Both the position numbers and the translations under genes were made by a program. The notes beneath the pieces are model-generated. The model saw only the letters and a list, made by a program, of their open reading frames with translations. It was not told the origin of the DNA and searched no databases. A stretch of DNA of 64,000 nucleotides from Nocardia jejuensis NBRC 103114 (GTDB lineage: Bacteria > Actinomycetota > Actinomycetes > Mycobacteriales > Mycobacteriaceae), in contig NZ_BDBU01000019.1 in assembly GCF_001613145.1 (NCBI RefSeq), positions 186,001-250,000 of the forward strand, in the 5' to 3' direction. Shown here one piece after another: positions 56,906 to 64,000 of the stretch (the stretch's first letter is position 1; each line of letters starts with the position of its first letter).

Positions 56906-56927
56906 CGGTTCCCATTTGTGGGAACCG
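56906..56927. promoter_or_regulatory. Perfect inverted repeat, candidate XRE operator
   Basis: CGGTTCCCA and TGGGAACCG are separated by TTTG, 44 bases before the ATG of the XRE gene. Nine-base arms with a 4-base centre fit a HTH dimer site. Confidence 0.6.
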
Positions 56928-57350
56928 AGCGGTCGACCGTTCCATGGAATCGAGCTGCTGAGGACCGTGCCCAGTCGGAGCCTTCGGTAATCGTTGATGA
57001 TTCTGTGGGGAATCCCCGTGACTGCCTGTGCTCGTTCTCTTTTCGGCCTTCTCGAGGGTTCGAACAGATGCGCCCGCCACGGCACCGACTAGTGCGCGGA
57101 TGCGTTGCCTGCGGCGCAGTAACAAATCCGACCAGGTGAGCGCATGAGAAATATCATTGCAGTCGGCAGTTCGAATTCCCATGCGCGGCATCATTATTCA
57201 CCTCGATGCCGCCGATCGGGCAGGACAGCTGTCGATGACCGGTGCTGCACCGGCAGCCCAGATCCAGTTGGCACAGTGTGCATCCACTGTCCGACCGCCG
57301 ATATCGGATGGGATTGTTCGTGATTCGATAGCGGAGAGTATGGTTTCGCC

Positions 57351-57869
57351 GTGAATACGTGGCCGCCCGACCTACCTGCTCTCACATTCCGCCCGATCTC
57401 AACGTCGGAGGACGAGGCCATCGTGAGTGGCTGGCTGGACGAGCAATCGACTCGACGTGGGCTCTGCATCCCAGATGGAATGCCGAAGACGGCGATCGTA
57501 CCTCCTGCTCGACAATGGATCTTCCTGAACTCCTTCAACGAGAGGGTCGCCTACATCTCGGGAAGTACGTGCGAAACGCACAGGCACAACCACGGCCGCC
57601 GCCACGACGGGCGAAATCGTCAAGCGCTCAGGCTCACAACGATCGTTCCAGAAATGCACCGCGGGCAACGGTACGGGCCCGCTGCCAAAGTCACGATCTT
57701 CACTGCTCCCGAGGTGCGAGACATAGATATCTTCTGCTTCTGTGTTGACCAGGACAATCCAACAAGCCAGAGGAGTCTCGCGACCATGGGTTTGCGGCTC
57801 GTGGGCCCGGAGCCGAATCGGGCGAACGGTTTGTACTACCGATATGTCCGCGATATGGAAGCGTCGTAG
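57351..57869 (+). CDS. GNAT family acetyltransferase (tentative)
   Basis: The GTG start gives 172 residues. HRGQRYGPAAKVTIF has the acetyl-CoA pyrophosphate-binding pattern (R-G-x-x-Y/G-G/A), followed by VRDIDIFCFCVDQDNPTSQRSLATMGLRLVG, the beta5-alpha4 region of GNAT enzymes. Residues 70-95 (SGSTCETHRHNHGRRHDGRN) are unusually basic for the fold and may reflect paired frameshifts. The acceptor is unknown. Its neighbours give no biochemical clue. Confidence 0.55.
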   Translation: MNTWPPDLPALTFRPISTSEDEAIVSGWLDEQSTRRGLCIPDGMPKTAIVPPARQWIFLNSFNERVAYISGSTCETHRHNHGRRHDGRNRQALRLTTIVPEMHRGQRYGPAAKVTIFTAPEVRDIDIFCFCVDQDNPTSQRSLATMGLRLVGPEPNRANGLYYRYVRDMEAS

Positions 57870-57929
57870 GCCCAGTTAGTACGTCGGGCACTCTCGAGAG
57901 AGGTTCTCGCGACCGCCTAAGTCCGATTC

Positions 57930-57984
57930 GGGGTTCCGGTAGTAACGCGCAGAAAACAACGAAGTTCGTGTAGCTGCTGGTCAG
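57930..57984 (+). repeat. Tn3-like terminal repeat, copy A
   Basis: It starts GGGGTTCCGGTAGTAACG and continues with GAAAACAACGAAG and GCTGCTGGTCAG. It is nearly identical to the 58171 copy, in the same orientation, 241 bases apart. The tnpA start lies inside it, at 58074. Confidence 0.65.
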
Positions 57985-58073
57985 GCAGGTGTTGGGTGAT
58001 TGGCGGTGCAGGATACCGCGATTGGTGCTTGGCTGTTGGCGAGAGTTGATCAGTAGCGTGAAGGTTCGGGTTT

Positions 58074-58170
58074 TTGGCGACGCGGGTGTTCGCAGATGAA
58101 GAGTTGCAGCGCCTGCGGGAGTTCCCGGAGATCAGCCGCGCGGAGCTGATCCGGTTCTTCACCCTGACCC
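58074..58170 (+). pseudogene. Tn3-family transposase, first 32 codons only
   Basis: A TTG start reads MATRVFADEELQRLREFPEI and SRAELIRFFTLT, the opening of DUF4158-type TnpA proteins of actinobacterial Tn3 elements (normally about 1000 residues). It runs straight into the next GGGG repeat at 58171, which appears to have truncated it. Confidence 0.75.
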
Positions 58171-58224
58171 GGGGTTCCGGTAGTAACCGCGAAAAACAAC
58201 AGATATGGCGTAGCCGCTGGTCAG
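58171..58224 (+). repeat. Tn3-like terminal repeat, copy B, inserted in tnpA
   Basis: It starts GGGGTTCCGGTAGTAACC, then GAAAAACAACAGATATGG. The complement of the 44921-44972 copy matches closely. The stop codon of the recombinase fragment lies within it (58221-58223). Confidence 0.65.
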
Positions 58225-58500
58225 TGTCGGCGTTCGGATCCCGGGCCCAGGATAGAGGTCAGCTCCCGCATGGCCTGTGGGGACGGTTTGAAATAGCGGC
58301 GCAGGTTCTCGGCCTTGCGGTGCCGGGATTTCGCCATGAGCGCGAGCAGGCTGGCACCGAATTCACCGAGGTGGGTCAGGCCGGAGTCTCGAAGTTCGTG
58401 CAGATCCCAGCCCGCTCCGGGCCCGTTGAGGGCGGTGGCGGTGTCGAGTAGGTCGCGGGCTTGGTCGTAGGACAGCCGAGCCCGGCCAGTGTCGAGGCAC
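58221..58500 (-). pseudogene. Tyrosine recombinase, C-terminal fragment (copy 2, inverted)
   Basis: The minus strand reads RARLSYDQARDLLDTATAL, HELRDSGLTHLGEFGASLLAL and SRHRKAENLRRYFKPS. This is highly similar to copy 1 at 44540-44920, with the Tyr nucleophile kept. It is cut off near 58500 before the N-terminal core. Both copies stop at a Tn3-like terminus, so they descend from the same element type. Confidence 0.8.
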
Positions 58501-58802
58501 AGGTCGCGTTCGCCCAGCGCCTTTGGATTTCACCGATGCGCATCGGCTCGCCAAGTCCAAATCCTAGATGTTGAGCCGGAGCAGTCCCCTGCGCGAGCGC
58601 ATGTTACATACAGCATCCGCCACAGCGTCCTCTCGCGCGCCAAGATTCACGACCGCAGCCACAGGTCCGACTGCAAGGCGCACGAGAGTGTCAGCAGCCC
58701 TAGCCCGGCCAGCGCGCCGGGGTCGGGCGCAGCTGACCGTCGGGGCGTCCAAAGCCCTGGCTCGTTTGCGTTGCAGGGCCGACGATCCGCCACAATGCGG
58801 AG

Positions 58803-59408
58803 GTGACAGGTTCGGACGATGAGGGCGACCACGTGTTCAACGATGTGCCTTTTGCCGAGACGGCGCTGTCCTGGCGCCAGAATCTCGGTCTGCTCACCGA
58901 GACCGAATGCGAACTACTCACCGCGTACTCAGGCAACGACTTCAAGCTACTCAACCCGGTGTTGTGGGGAGCAGTCGAATCAACACCGAGCATAGAGCGA
59001 CGTATCCACCAGCTCAGAACAGCGCTGCGCAAGTACCCACTACCGATCACCGTTCGTGCGTCTCGACTGACCGAGGCGACAGACTTCGAGGTCCCGTCAT
59101 TGCACCGCGCAGACGTCGAACGAGCTCACTCGCTGGTCGACGGGGTGTTCACCCATTTCGGGTTTATGTCGACAAGCGGGCTGGCAGATCCGCGTCGTCC
59201 CAAGACCGAGTACCTCAATCCCGTGATTGTGGATCTGATCATCCTGAAAGGCACGCCAGCGCTGCGTCTAGGCGAGCTGGCCGAGATACCGGCAGAGAAG
59301 GAGGTCCTGGTCATCGATGCGCGTGAGCTGCTGGTCGTTGGCGTCGCGTGGGACGAAGCGCGTACCATATGGCGAATCAAAGCAATCGTGACGGGAGGCG
59401 ATGAATGA
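58803..59408 (+). CDS. ADP-ribosyltransferase (R-S-E type)
   Basis: The 201-residue protein (GTG at 58803; another GTG at 58833 is a possible start with a better ribosome site) has VRASRL (Arg85), HFGFMSTSG (STS 123-125) and AEKEVLV (ExE, Glu165 and Glu167). These are the R-S-E triad and biglutamate motif of arginine-targeting ADP-ribosyltransferases of the VIP2/C3-like toxin family. It would transfer ADP-ribose from NAD to a protein side chain. It has no signal peptide or export domain, so it acts in the same cell or depends on a carrier. A 47-residue ORF overlaps its stop by 4 bases, then comes a terminator, so these two form a complete operon, possibly toxin and antidote. Confidence 0.75.
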   Translation: MTGSDDEGDHVFNDVPFAETALSWRQNLGLLTETECELLTAYSGNDFKLLNPVLWGAVESTPSIERRIHQLRTALRKYPLPITVRASRLTEATDFEVPSLHRADVERAHSLVDGVFTHFGFMSTSGLADPRRPKTEYLNPVIVDLIILKGTPALRLGELAEIPAEKEVLVIDARELLVVGVAWDEARTIWRIKAIVTGGDE

Positions 59409-59548
59409 GCGCGTTGACCGAGCAGCCGATGCACCTGGTCCGTAAGAAGTTGACTCCAGCGCAGGTGGAGCAGCGTCGTAAGGAAGCCGAGCAGATCCTG
59501 GGCCACAAGCTCCCGCCGCGCTCACGGCCGGTCGGAGCGGACAAATAG
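59405..59548 (+). CDS. 47-aa partner of the ADP-ribosyltransferase
   Basis: ATGA overlaps the preceding stop, showing coupling. The product (MSALTEQPMHLVRKKLTPAQ, then VEQRRKEAEQILGHKLPPRS and RPVGADK) is basic, with one long amphipathic helix. It is too small for a known fold and I recognise no family. Position suggests an inhibitor or adaptor of the transferase. It is followed by a strong terminator 20 bases on. Confidence 0.6.
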   Translation: MSALTEQPMHLVRKKLTPAQVEQRRKEAEQILGHKLPPRSRPVGADK

Positions 59549-59568
59549 GCACGACCTGCAAACACATC

Positions 59569-59611
59569 CTCTGCCCGTTCAGCGCGACGCTGAACGGGCA
59601 GAGACGTTTTT
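59569..59611 (+). terminator. Rho-independent terminator
   Basis: A perfect 16-bp stem, CTCTGCCCGTTCAGCG with its complement at 59588-59603, has a CGA loop. The stem is followed by ACGTTTTT. It ends the transferase/47-aa operon and is the clearest terminator in the window. Confidence 0.9.
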
Positions 59612-60136
59612 CAGGCATTGTGCAGGATCCCTCCCTGACAACCTCCCGCAATGACTGCCTGCGTTGACAATCACACACTGCCGAACAGAATGCGTTCGAA
59701 GCGTCCCATGCACGACTACACCGAGCGGATGATCCGGAGGCGCGGTTAACCATGCCTTTCCAGGGCTTGACCACGCTGGTGGAGCTGCCCATGCCAGACT
59801 CGCACTCCCCTTGTCTCCTGCTCTCCAGGCCACAGGCAGTCGGAGGTCGCTACCACGGTTGGAAGCGTCAATGCCATCAATGCCAGCCATCGCCCAAAGA
59901 TCGGATCGCGACCGCGTCTGGCAGAAGCCGTCTCGATAGCCGTCATACAGATCTACTATCCGCGGGGGGGGCAATTCACGATAGGTCCCCGGCCAGAGCT
60001 TCCCGGTGACACCATCGCCGTAAATGCTTCCGGACTGACATCTGCACCGCTGCGCACAGCCGCTTCGAACAAGACCGGCCAGCTGTGTCGGCAACTCCTG
60101 AAGACTGACCCCTGGCGATTTGGTAGTTCCCAGCGA
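59612..60136. other. Intergenic, one decayed-looking frame
   Basis: A minus-strand frame includes IVDLYDGYRDGFCQTRSRSD and LWAMAGIDGIDASN, which looks like real coding sequence but has no recognised family or clean start. It may be a gene remnant. Confidence 0.3.
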
Positions 60137-60530
60137 TCAATGCAACAGGATGAGTTCCTCGGACGCTAGCAGCCGTTGGAAGATTTCCGCGGGCGTGTGG
60201 TCGTTGAGAACAGCGCGGGGCCGGTGGTTGAGTTCATGTTCGACCCGAGCCAGGATTGCTGGACTGTGACTGGCGAGGTCGGTGGCCTTCGGGAAGTACT
60301 GACGCAGAAGCCCGTTGGCGTTCTCGTTGCTGCCTCGCTGCCAGGGGCTGCCGGGATCGCAGAAGTAGACCGGCGAATCCCAGCGCAGCCGCGATTTCGT
60401 TGTGGCGCGCCATTGGTTCAGGGGTGGCAGACAGAGGGATACCGGAGGTGATCGAGATCCCGCACATCTTGCCCGGGAACCTCGAACCCGATGCGAACTG
60501 GTCGACCGGCGCAGCATCGGCGGCACCCGA
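60137..60530 (-). pseudogene. IS30-family transposase remnant
   Basis: The C-terminal motif VYFCDPGSPWQRGSNENANG and LLRQYFPKATDL is clear. The upstream catalytic part (EPMARHNEIAAALG) is in another frame, so a frameshift separates the two near 60400. The N-terminal half is missing. The DDE Glu in NEN is kept, but the gene is broken. Confidence 0.8.
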
Positions 60531-61013
60531 GCCGATCCAACCGCGGCGATCGATACCAGGCACGCACCGAGCGCGAGGTACGCAGCGCAGCACCATCACC
60601 GAAATATCCATCACGGGAGAGGTCGCTCGCGACGATCGCGAACCCCGGTGATCAGATCCGCGACCTGACTGCAGGTCGAAATGCCATGCGAAGGGGTGAC
60701 AACCTCAGTCATCGCGGGCCCATTCCTGCTCACAGCGCCAACACCGTGGTCCGCAGGTCTGCTCCCCCGAAATTATGAACAAGCTGTGCACCTTTCCCGC
60801 CCGGGAACGTCGATGGCTACCGCCGCGCCCGTCATGTTCCGACAAGCTGTCCCCTCGCCTTCAGGTCGACATCACGAACAGCAGCGACCATCGAGCCGGC
60901 AGTACCTGCTCGCGCCGAGCTACAGTGCACGCGCACAACGCACTACATGGTCCGGACTGCTTCGCATCACCACAGGAAGCGACCGACCTATCACCACCCG
61001 CCCAGAGCACACC
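60531..61013. other. Intergenic
   Basis: Frames here are open on several strands and low in coding character. No site is recognisable. Confidence 0.35.
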
Positions 61014-61472
61014 GTGCCTTCTCACCGTGCCACGCCAATCGCTTTATCCGACAACCAGATCCAGACACTCGCCACCGAGCTCGCCGCAGGTCGATCCCCG
61101 ACCGTCTGGTTCACCGCCGACGCGGTCGGTATCGACCCGAGCCGATCAGGCAAGGTCGTCGCACTCTCCGATCCCGCCGAACCCGACTGGATACGAGTCC
61201 GGCCCGCCGGATCAACCGACACACTGGCATTCTCTCCAAGCGAACTCACCCTCACCAGACCTGCCCGCCGCCAGAACCGGCACACCACCGACACTCTGTT
61301 CGACGTTCAACCCGATCTCAGACCCGACAGCCGTACTCATACTCATACGCCTATGTCAGCGGCCGAACGCGCGGTAGTGACACGCTCGAACGCGGACAGC
61401 AATGCACCTGACAAACTGCCCCGATCAGGCATTTCAGAGGGCAGTTCCACAATCAGCTCTCGCAGCGGGTAG
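61014..61472 (+). CDS. Small conserved hypothetical protein
   Basis: The frame opens further upstream, but conserved texture begins about 61014 (GTG): LSDNQIQTLATELAAGRSPT, VWFTADAVGIDPSRSGKVVA, LSDPAEPDWIRVRPAGSTD and TLAFSPSELTL. It resembles short actinobacterial proteins with an SH3-like beta-barrel that binds a target via a basic C-terminus. The last 50 codons overlap the tail of the opposite-strand gene, so the true stop or frame may be different. No function is known. Confidence 0.4.
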   Translation: MPSHRATPIALSDNQIQTLATELAAGRSPTVWFTADAVGIDPSRSGKVVALSDPAEPDWIRVRPAGSTDTLAFSPSELTLTRPARRQNRHTTDTLFDVQPDLRPDSRTHTHTPMSAAERAVVTRSNADSNAPDKLPRSGISEGSSTISSRSG

Positions 61473-62116
61473 CCGTCACCTGTGACGATTCCGGTGCTGG
61501 AACCGCCACGTTGAAACAACCTGTTCATTCCACCATTGGCGCGGTTCGTTTGCGCGAGCAGTCGAACACGCCGCTGATCGGGATGATGAACGCGCATGCC
61601 AGCGACGACACGCGAACCATGATCGAAGACAACGTTTGCTATCGCCGCCAGGGGCCTGTCCCGCAGTAGTCCTCGAACTTCCCCCGTGAAGCCCACGATG
61701 AAAATCAGTATGGCATTGGACCATTCGCCCGGTGCGGCGACGTGGCGACCGCGAAGCTCGATATCCTTGAGTCCCTCTGTGACACAATACAAGGCCTCGC
61801 CATGAGCGTTGAGCGGAAGTATGGACGACATCCCTATAGGAACATAGGTATCGTGAACGTTGGCTTCCACCACCGCAAAAGCAAGTGCATTTACTTCGAA
61901 TATGCTCAGATTTCGCCGATAAATAGCCTGACGCGATTCCGCGAACGGACCCCGTAAGAAGAGCTCGTGCTCGAGACGACAGAGCAGATCCAGTTCACTC
62001 GGGCCTATCAGCCGAGTACGGTATTCCAAGGAATGACGAATTGTCAGCGGTGAGATTGCTGGACTGTCATGGTGGGTACTGCTCTTCACATCGTGTCCTT
62101 GTTCGTTCTCGCCCAT
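61343..62116 (-). CDS. Uncharacterised protein, next to mycolyltransferase
   Basis: I take ATG at 62116 (257 residues); the frame continues upstream to 62170. It is an alpha/beta protein: LTIRHSLEYRTRLIGPSELDLLCRLEHELFLRGPF, then VNALAFAVVEANVHDTYVPIG, FIVGFTGEVRGLLRDRPL. The pattern resembles an N-acyltransferase-like fold, but I see no acetyl-CoA motif. It lies downstream of the mycolyltransferase on the same strand with about 100 bases between, so the two may be co-transcribed. Confidence 0.5.
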   Translation of the reverse strand: MGENEQGHDVKSSTHHDSPAISPLTIRHSLEYRTRLIGPSELDLLCRLEHELFLRGPFAESRQAIYRRNLSIFEVNALAFAVVEANVHDTYVPIGMSSILPLNAHGEALYCVTEGLKDIELRGRHVAAPGEWSNAILIFIVGFTGEVRGLLRDRPLAAIANVVFDHGSRVVAGMRVHHPDQRRVRLLAQTNRANGGMNRLFQRGGSSTGIVTGDGYPLRELIVELPSEMPDRGSLSGALLSAFERVTTARSAADIGV

Positions 62117-62219
62117 GGTGTCCACCCCGCTGGCCGGAAACGGGCGGGATCGTCCGAGCGGGTTCTTCAACTATCGAAATGCCTTCCAGGTCTGGGTGAA
62201 CCGACGGAAGGGCCGACAT

Positions 62220-63296
62220 TCAGGTGCCGGCCTCGAGTGCGCGGGCGATCAGGGGCCACGCACGAGCCGACTCCTCGGCCCAATAGGGCCAGGAGTGGGT
62301 GCCGGTCAGGCGCAGGTTCACCAGCGCGGGAATGTCCAATTGTGCGAGCCGCTCGGCGAGGGCGACGGTGCAGACGAAGGCCCCCGCCTCGAGAGGACCG
62401 CCGATGGCGATGGCCTCGGGTAGGTCGGCACGCCCAGTCACGTCATGCGCGCCGGGGACACCGCTGCCCGAAGACAGGTAGATCGCGATGCCACGCAGAT
62501 TCTCGGCATGAGTCAGGACATCGTGAGCGAGCCAGTCCGGATCATCCGGCAGGCCGAACATGTTGTCGGGATTGCCGCCGTACGTTGTGACGATTGCACG
62601 AGCCTGAGCCTGCCCGAAACCGGGAGCGGTACTGTAGCAGCCGCTGTGCGCGGCCACCGCCCGATACAGGCCACGATTGCGAGCAGCGAGCACCATTGCC
62701 GCTCCCGCACCCATCGAGACCCCTTGGACCGCGTTGCGCCCATTGCCTTCGAAATGCACGTCGATCAATGGTGGCAGTTCTCGAACGAGGAAGGTTTCCC
62801 ACTTGTTGATGCCCAGCACGGAGTCGCGAGACTGCCAGTCAGTGTAGAGATTGGCCGGTCCTCCAGTGGTCATCACGACGTTGACATACTTGTCAGCGAA
62901 GAACTCCACTCCATGCCCCTGCATGGTCCAAGTACTCGCGTCCTCCGGCGCACCACGCCCATCGAGCAGATACACCGTCGGCCGTGGCCGATCACGATTC
63001 ACCGGCAGCAATACCTGCACCTGCATCACCCGATGCATAGCCGGCGATTGCACGAACACCCGTAACCACCTATCGGTGATCGGCTCGATGCGATCGATCA
63101 CAGGAAAGGCGGAAAGACCTGTGCTGCTCTCGGTCGGTGCCTGATAGCCGCCCGATGAACCCGTATCTGGACCAGAGTTCGGCAGAGCCGACGCAGTCCC
63201 TCCAGCCACCAGCGTCAACACAGTGGCCGCCGAAACAATAACGCCAGCAAACCGCCCCGCGCGCTCATGCATCACCTCGAACCACCGCCACGCCAT
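62220..63296 (-). CDS. Secreted antigen 85-type mycolyltransferase/esterase
   Basis: I choose ATG at 63296 (358 residues); ATGs at 63317 and 63272 are alternatives. A signal peptide (RAGRFAGVIVSAATVLTLVAGGTASALP) is followed by a mature alpha/beta-hydrolase. It has VQGVSMGAGAAM with the nucleophile Ser and the catalytic His in THSWPYW near the C-terminus. The sequence RPTVYLLDGRGAPEDASTW is the antigen 85 beta-strand motif. It transfers mycolic acids onto trehalose or arabinogalactan in the envelope, so the host makes mycolates. The family has many paralogues in Nocardia and Rhodococcus. Confidence 0.9.
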   Translation of the reverse strand: MAWRWFEVMHERAGRFAGVIVSAATVLTLVAGGTASALPNSGPDTGSSGGYQAPTESSTGLSAFPVIDRIEPITDRWLRVFVQSPAMHRVMQVQVLLPVNRDRPRPTVYLLDGRGAPEDASTWTMQGHGVEFFADKYVNVVMTTGGPANLYTDWQSRDSVLGINKWETFLVRELPPLIDVHFEGNGRNAVQGVSMGAGAAMVLAARNRGLYRAVAAHSGCYSTAPGFGQAQARAIVTTYGGNPDNMFGLPDDPDWLAHDVLTHAENLRGIAIYLSSGSGVPGAHDVTGRADLPEAIAIGGPLEAGAFVCTVALAERLAQLDIPALVNLRLTGTHSWPYWAEESARAWPLIARALEAGT

Positions 63297-63737
63297 TTTC
63301 CCGACCTCAGCGATCATGTTCCCAGCGGACTCGGACGGTCCATTCCTCGGTTCGCCTTCAACGCTCCGACAAACGGGTGCTTCACGATCACAAGCCATGT
63401 CCGCGAGTACACAACATGGACCACTGGATCGTCGCCCATGGGAAGGCAAGGCGGCTCCCTCGGACAATACGTTGGGTCGCGTGCTGGTGCACGGACCTGT
63501 GCACCAGCGACTCTCGCGCACCAGTGTCGCTCCTGATCCGATGCCAAGCCTGTCGGTGATGGACACCGATGTCCGAGCCAGTTCTCTGTGTCCGTCGGCC
63601 TTCGGGCATCATGCGAAGGATATCGCCGACTACTGGACAGTTGTCTGGGTGAGACCGTCAGTCCGCAACGGACAACACCGAAGTCCTGCTACACGATCAG
63701 CGCCTGCTTGCAACTCAACATTTTGACTTCACCGACA
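63297..63737. other. Intergenic between divergent mycolyltransferase and SDR
   Basis: It should contain both promoters. No palindrome or clear -10/-35 pair was found by eye. Confidence 0.4.
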
Positions 63738-64000
63738 ATGAGTGGCTGGGGCATTCCCGATATCCTTGATCAGAGCGGCCGACGCGTCATCATCACCGGC
63801 GCCAACAGTGGACCGGGTGCCGCCGCGGCCCGCGCGCTGACCGGGGCGGGTGCCGAGTGATCCTGGCCTCCCACGACGTGCACAAGGCTCGCGAACTGTA
63901 CGAGCTGTCGGAGACAGTTGACTGGTACCACCTACCCACTCGAGCAGCGACGGGGCTGCTGCACGACCGCCTATTCATGAATCTCGACGTCACGCCGGTC
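63738..64000 (+). pseudogene. Short-chain dehydrogenase, frameshifted and cut by window end
   Basis: ATG at 63738 opens MSGWGIPDILDQSGRRVIIT and GANSGPGAAAARALTGAGAE with the NAD-binding TGxxxGxG loop (one Gly changed to Pro in GANSGPG). A stop (TGA) falls at 63858-63860. Insertion of one base there restores VILASHDVHKARELYEL, the normal next strand and helix, so a single-base deletion has broken the gene. Beyond that the frame also departs from SDR sense. It is an oxidoreductase remnant. Confidence 0.7.

Noticed and set aside
57150..57200. tRNA-like T-loop string GTTCGAATTCC
   Set aside because: The flanking bases do not form a T-stem, and no acceptor or anticodon arm can be built around it.
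1..64000. CRISPR arrays, rRNA genes or a replication origin
   Set aside because: No regularly spaced direct repeats, rRNA motifs or DnaA-box clusters were seen in any part of the window.

Overview
The window looks like chromosome from a mycolate-bearing, high-GC actinobacterium, most likely Nocardia or a close relative. The support is a high-GC coding style with many GTG and TTG starts, an antigen-85-type mycolyltransferase (62.2-63.3 kb), WXG100-like type VII secretion substrates (9.2-10.2 kb), a type I PKS/NRPS assembly line, and many IS and Tn3-type remnants. The genus is inferred; no rRNA, tRNA or CRISPR was found.

Layout. 0-7 kb: the end of a large caspase-like/STAND NTPase/WD40 protein, a family 2 glycosyltransferase and a lipoprotein. 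8-10.2 kb: an A/T-richer secretion locus with an Imm26-like protein and two small WXG100-like proteins. 10.4-12.2 kb: a cystathionine-gamma-synthase-type PLP enzyme divergent from an Lrp/AsnC regulator, with a perfect palindrome between them. 12.6-34.1 kb: a hybrid NRPS/PKS cluster. It has a stand-alone ketosynthase on the minus strand, then C-A-PCP, TE-KS-AT-PCP, KS-AT-cMT-ACP and C-(dead A)-acyl ligase-KR-PCP, then an O-methyltransferase. The large genes overlap or nearly touch, so they form one transcription unit. 35.3-41.4 kb: a Ser/Thr kinase, an IS110 transposase, an IS5-like element whose middle is inverted, and an HExxH (lethal-factor-like) toxin gene with a tiny downstream ORF that ends inside the IS. 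42.1-44.5 kb: an IclR regulator divergent from a two-subunit 3-oxoacid CoA-transferase.

44.5-58.5 kb is an accessory island. Inverted copies of the same material bound it: a tyrosine-recombinase C-terminal fragment joined to a GGGG-type Tn3-like terminus, then one of two paralogous hypothetical genes. Inside are a serine resolvase with a palindromic site next to its start, a nuclease-remnant/immunity fusion, an AbiEii-like nucleotidyltransferase pair, an XRE repressor with a palindromic operator, a GNAT protein and, at the centre, a two-gene operon. That operon encodes an adenylation-carrier-citrate synthase fusion and an arginine amidinotransferase. I know of no described system with this fusion and regard it as the most promising undescribed system here.

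58.8-64 kb: an ADP-ribosyltransferase with a 47-aa partner ORF and a strong terminator, an IS30 remnant, an uncharacterised convergent pair, the secreted mycolyltransferase, and a frameshifted SDR running off the end.

Two biosynthetic logics coexist. The large line should make a peptide-polyketide that probably contains a C-methyl group and an alpha-hydroxy (or keto) acid. The small operon appears to join a carrier-bound amino acid to an oxo-acid through a citrate-synthase reaction and adds an amidino group. Around them sit toxins, immunity-like genes and decayed transposons, as expected of a recombination-prone accessory region.
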